Of a stretch of DNA of 64,000 nt, positions 61,379-64,000 are shown piece after piece; position 1 is the first letter of the stretch; each line of letters begins with the position of its first letter. The stretch lies in NCBI RefSeq assembly GCF_001886695.1, contig NZ_CP018097.1, positions 744,001 to 808,000 of the forward strand, given 5' to 3'. The DNA is from Aurantiacibacter gangjinensis (lineage in GTDB: Bacteria > Pseudomonadota > Alphaproteobacteria > Sphingomonadales > Sphingomonadaceae). Made by a program: the position numbers and the translations under genes. The notes beneath the pieces were generated by a model. The model was not told where the DNA came from, did no database searches, and worked only from the letters and a program-made list of their open reading frames with translations.

Positions 61379-62230
61379 CTAGCGCTTCGGAGGCGTGGTG
61401 CCGGTGGTCGTCGTACCAGTGGTGGTGGTCGACGCGGCAGGCTTCGCAGCAGGCTTAGCCGTTGCCGGAGCAGCCTTGGCCGACTTGGCAGCCGTAGCGG
61501 TAGAGTTCGCCGTCATCAGCGAAGGCTTCACCGCACCATCGGAGGTGATGTTCGCCTGAAGGTCGGTGCTGAAGCCCGACAGCATGGCCTGGATGCGACG
61601 GTTGCGGCTCATCAGGTAGTTGTAGGCGAACACGGCCGGAACAGCCACGAGCAGACCGATAGCGGTCATGATCAGGGCTTCACCCACCGGGCCTGCAACC
61701 TTGTCGATCGATGCCGAACCCGACATGCCGATGTTGATCAGGGCGCGGTAGATACCGATCACGGTGCCGAGCAGGCCCACGAACGGTGCGGTTGCACCCA
61801 CCGTGGCGAGGAACGGCAGACCGCCATTCAGCTTGGCCATGATCGAGCTTTCCGAACGCTGCAGCGTGCCGTGCAGCCAATCATGCGATTCAAGGCTGTC
61901 GTGCATCTTGGCCGATTCGTCGCCGGCACGGATGCCGTCGTCCACCAGCTGGCGCCATGCGCTGTTCTTGTCGAACTTGGTCGCGCCTTCCTTCAGCGAA
62001 CCGGCACGCCAGAAAGCGGCGCGGCCCGAGCGGTACTCCTTCATCACCTTGTTCTGTTCGAAATACTTCGTGAACAGGATGTAGAACGAGCCCACGGACA
62101 TGATGACCATGATGCCGAGGATCGACCAGGCGACGATGCCGCCCTGGTTCATAGCTTCCCAGAAGCCGAATTCGTTGACGGGAGCTTCCGCTGCACCAGC
62201 GGCTCCGGTTGCTAGAAGGTCAATAAGCAT
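61379..62230 (-). CDS. exbB: ExbB/TolQ/MotA-family proton channel protein
   Basis: 283 residues with three membrane helices: VAWSILGIMVIMSVGSFYILF (about 33-53), LPFLATVGATAPFVGLLGTVIGIYRAL (about 135-165) and EALIMTAIGLLVAVPAVFAYNYLM (about 183-206). The GLLGTVIG and EALIMTAIGLLVAVPA signatures hold the residues that form the proton path with ExbD. An Ala/Lys/Thr/Pro-rich tail (about 225-283, repeated TTTGT) is extra. It follows tonB by 36 nt. The complex energises TonB. Confidence 0.96.
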   Translation of the reverse strand: MLIDLLATGAAGAAEAPVNEFGFWEAMNQGGIVAWSILGIMVIMSVGSFYILFTKYFEQNKVMKEYRSGRAAFWRAGSLKEGATKFDKNSAWRQLVDDGIRAGDESAKMHDSLESHDWLHGTLQRSESSIMAKLNGGLPFLATVGATAPFVGLLGTVIGIYRALINIGMSGSASIDKVAGPVGEALIMTAIGLLVAVPAVFAYNYLMSRNRRIQAMLSGFSTDLQANITSDGAVKPSLMTANSTATAAKSAKAAPATAKPAAKPAASTTTTGTTTTGTTPPKR

Positions 62231-62266
62231 GCGGTATATTCCTCTTCCTGAAGAGTATCTGTGTGA

Positions 62267-62950
62267 TCAGTTGATCTGGTAAACGATATTGGTGGACCAG
62301 CTGCCCGATATCGGATTGCCAGCGTCATTGAGAGCGGGGCTGAACCGCGCGTAGCGTGTCATGTCGTCGCAAGCTGCGGCGTCGAGAATCGGATCGGCAG
62401 AGCGCGTCACGCTGCAGCCCGATACGCGACCGTCAGGACCAACGGTAACGCGTACGCCGACCGTACCTTCGATTTCGCGACGTAGCGCGCGCGAAGGGTA
62501 GTTCTCGATGATACGACGCTGCCAGCGGGCCTGGCCTTCGGGCTGCACTCCGCGAGCCTGCGAAGGCGGTGGCGGCGGTGCTGGCGGCGGCGCCGGCGGC
62601 GCAGGCGGTGCTGGCGGCGGAATCGTCAGCGCCGGCGGCGTGCGCGGCGGGATGTTCTGCTGCGTGACCACATCCGGCGGGCTTGTCGCGATGGACAGCG
62701 GCGGCGGCGGTGCGACCGGCGGGGGCGGAGCGACGGGCTGCTCCACCGGCTCGGGTGGCGGCGGCTCCTCTTCAGGCTCCGGCGGTTCTTCTTCCTCAAT
62801 CTCCACTGTCGTCACGCGCTCGACGATTTTCTCGGCAGCCGACATGGCCAGGCCGGAAATCAGCACGTAGCCGATCAACACGTGGATAAGGGCAACGATA
62901 ACAATCGAGACCACTCGATTGCCACTCATCTCTTGGTCAGCGTAAGCCAT
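62267..62950 (-). CDS. tonB: TonB energy transducer protein
   Basis: A 227-residue protein anchored by one helix (about residues 13-35, VVSIVIVALIHVLIGYVLISG). A long Pro/Glu-rich periplasmic spacer follows (about 52-130, PPEPEEEPPPP and PAPPAPPPAPPP). The C-terminal TonB domain is at about 140-227: YPSRALRREIEGTVGVRVTVGPDGRVSGCSVTRSADPILDAAA. It spans the periplasm to open TonB-dependent receptors. It is first in the transcript; AAGGGA precedes the ATG by 5 nt. Confidence 0.95.
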   Translation of the reverse strand: MAYADQEMSGNRVVSIVIVALIHVLIGYVLISGLAMSAAEKIVERVTTVEIEEEEPPEPEEEPPPPEPVEQPVAPPPPVAPPPPLSIATSPPDVVTQQNIPPRTPPALTIPPPAPPAPPAPPPAPPPPPSQARGVQPEGQARWQRRIIENYPSRALRREIEGTVGVRVTVGPDGRVSGCSVTRSADPILDAAACDDMTRYARFSPALNDAGNPISGSWSTNIVYQIN

Positions 62951-63303
62951 CCAGTCCCTTCACTCCGTTTATCGTTTCACCGGACAAAAAATCCGGCCCC
63001 TGGATCACCAGGATTGGAACCCTGACAGTCCTTCGTGATTTTGCGATCCCGACCTTTCAAGGCCGCGGATACGAATGACCCATGTTAACACATGTGCCCA
63101 AATCGCCACATCCGAATTTTTTATCGTTCTCGTCGGACAGACTTGGGCGGCTCTTAACGGCCATACCGAGCGGTAGCAAAGCCTTTTTCTCATTAAGTTT
63201 CGATTCACGCCTTGGCCGGTGATGATGGAAAACGCACGGACCCACCTTGCGGTTTCATGCATTATTGCGTGCGACTGCCCCGCCTTGAAGGGATATTGTT
63301 TCG
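62951..63303. other. Divergent intergenic region upstream of tonB
   Basis: No gene is supported in these 353 bp, and base composition is AT-richer than the surroundings. Two structures are visible: a 5-bp stem CCGGA-CAAAAAA-TCCGG (62980-62996) in the tonB leader, and the palindrome CATGT-TAAC-ACATG (63081-63094). It should hold the divergent promoters of tonB and the gene at 63304. A short open frame on the minus strand (63005-63262) looks spurious, because its codons lack the usual GC3 bias. Confidence 0.6.
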
Positions 63304-64000
63304 ATGCCTGCCTCGCCTTCCGTTATCGCCCGCCTGATCAAGCCATTGCTGGCTGTGCCGCTCGCCTTTGCCGCCAGCGGCTGCGCCACGCCAGGCATGG
63401 CCGCTCCACAGGACCAGCCGGCGCGCGAATTGCCGGATTCGCTCAGCCCGACCTATGCCGATCTGGTCGATTGGGCGATGGCCGCCGACACCGTGGCGAT
63501 CGTGCTGGTGGAGGACCAGATCGCCTTCCCGCCAGAGCGCGCGCCCGACGTGCCGCCTTCGCAGATTCGCCTCTATATCGAATCATTGACCCAGGCCGTG
63601 CTGACCGCCCCGACCAGCGTGCCGGGCGAGCTGGCATTCGTCGTCGACCAGCAGCGCGACGCGGATGGCGATGCACCCGATCTGGACGAGCAGCGCTTCT
63701 TGCTGTTTGCCGATCTGTCGCGCACCCAGCCGGGCGCGGTTCAGTTGCTTACCTCGCAATCCATGCTGCCTGCAGGACCGCGTATCGAGGAGCGCGTGCG
63801 CCGTGTGCTGACACAGCTGGCTGTAGCCAGTGCGCCTTCGGCCGTGACCGGCGTGCGCGATGTGATTTCGATTCCCGGCAACCTTGCCGGCGAATCGGAA
63901 AGCCAGATGTTCGTCGAAACCGCCGATGGCGCGCCTGTGTCGCTGACGGTCATCCGCCGCCCTGGCATGCAGCCGCAATGGGGCGTTTCGGCAGGGGAAA
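63304..64000 (+). CDS. Lipoprotein of unknown function, truncated by the window edge
   Basis: The frame is open from the ATG at 63304 to the last base (232 codons), so the 3' end lies outside. The signal peptide MPASPSVIARLIKPLLAVPLAFAASGCAT ends in a lipobox-like ASGC (Cys about residue 27). The mature part is mixed alpha/beta with no recognised domain; it contains DWAMAADTVAIVLVEDQIAF and FVVDQQRDADGDAPDLDEQRFLLFADL. GAAGGG lies about 12 nt upstream. It is divergent from tonB. Confidence 0.8.
   Translation, partial: MPASPSVIARLIKPLLAVPLAFAASGCATPGMAAPQDQPARELPDSLSPTYADLVDWAMAADTVAIVLVEDQIAFPPERAPDVPPSQIRLYIESLTQAVLTAPTSVPGELAFVVDQQRDADGDAPDLDEQRFLLFADLSRTQPGAVQLLTSQSMLPAGPRIEERVRRVLTQLAVASAPSAVTGVRDVISIPGNLAGESESQMFVETADGAPVSLTVIRRPGMQPQWGVSAGE

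Noticed and set aside
62998-63025. Minus-strand GGTTCCAATCC resembling a tRNA T-arm
   Set aside because: No matching acceptor, D-arm or anticodon stem is found within 90 nt, so no tRNA gene is supported.
63005-63262. 85-codon minus-strand frame upstream of tonB
   Set aside because: No clear ribosome-binding site, AT-rich composition, no GC3 bias, and it lies where the tonB leader and promoter should be.

Overview
The window looks like chromosome from an alphaproteobacterium of the order Sphingomonadales, most likely Erythrobacteraceae (Erythrobacter/Altererythrobacter-like). The evidence is high GC with strong GC3 bias, frequent TTG/GTG starts and ATGA-type overlaps, and alphaproteobacterial markers: the CtrA inhibitor SciP (DUF1153), the division-plane ATPase MipZ, three GGAAC-N16/17-CGTT sites of the EcfG general-stress type, a DUF3035 lipoprotein and a three-subunit bc1 complex. 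The genus is inference. There is no prophage, CRISPR array, insertion sequence or rRNA. Most of the window is housekeeping sequence with a few accessory features.

Layout. 1-9.4 kb: a secreted unknown; a leftward dnaJ-like/yihY/fabI block; a rightward pdxH/cation efflux/PhzF block; a serine hydrolase divergent from a small Cys-rich membrane protein; mnmA. 9.5-10.6 kb: a small unknown overlapping sciP, then a GlsB-type stress protein behind an EcfG promoter. 10.7-16.8 kb: an RND efflux pair whose pump has an extra hydrophobic insert, then a DUF445 protein. 16.8-25 kb: yqhA, etfBA, a DUF6265 protein, an ExoD-like protein, sucC, cysQ, an OmpA lipoprotein with an EcfG promoter, a CorC/HlyC-like protein and a 270-bp structured repeat.

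25.2-34.6 kb is one long leftward run: a 47-aa protein, gpmA, purE, a REP-like pair, purK, an AT-rich dfr, an M19 dipeptidase, ribF, ileS, lspA and a DUF3035 lipoprotein. tRNA-Thr follows with a second copy of the structured repeat. 35-43.5 kb: paired PH-domain membrane proteins, a GNAT protein with an EcfG promoter, a threonine-aldolase-like enzyme, a DMT exporter, an epimerase-like protein, pepN and pgeF. 43.7-49.7 kb: petABC, apt, a CPA-type antiporter, an OmpA lipoprotein and tRNA-Gly, whose 3' part lies antisense to the end of glpD. 49.7-55.6 kb: glpD-panC leftward, then mipZ, a membrane-anchored J-domain protein, a phosphohexomutase and a DUF2059 protein. 55.6-59 kb: a BON-domain protein and a ligase-associated DEXH helicase.

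59-63 kb holds a TonB energy-transduction locus: tonB, exbB and two exbD genes, then a strong terminator, then a separate unit with its own palindrome-covered promoter encoding a third ExbD and a fourth, divergent ExbD-like protein. A lipoprotein gene runs off the right edge. The points most worth a second look are the split TonB locus, the enlarged RND pump, the compositionally odd dfr, the ATCC-loop hairpin repeats and the three EcfG-type promoters.
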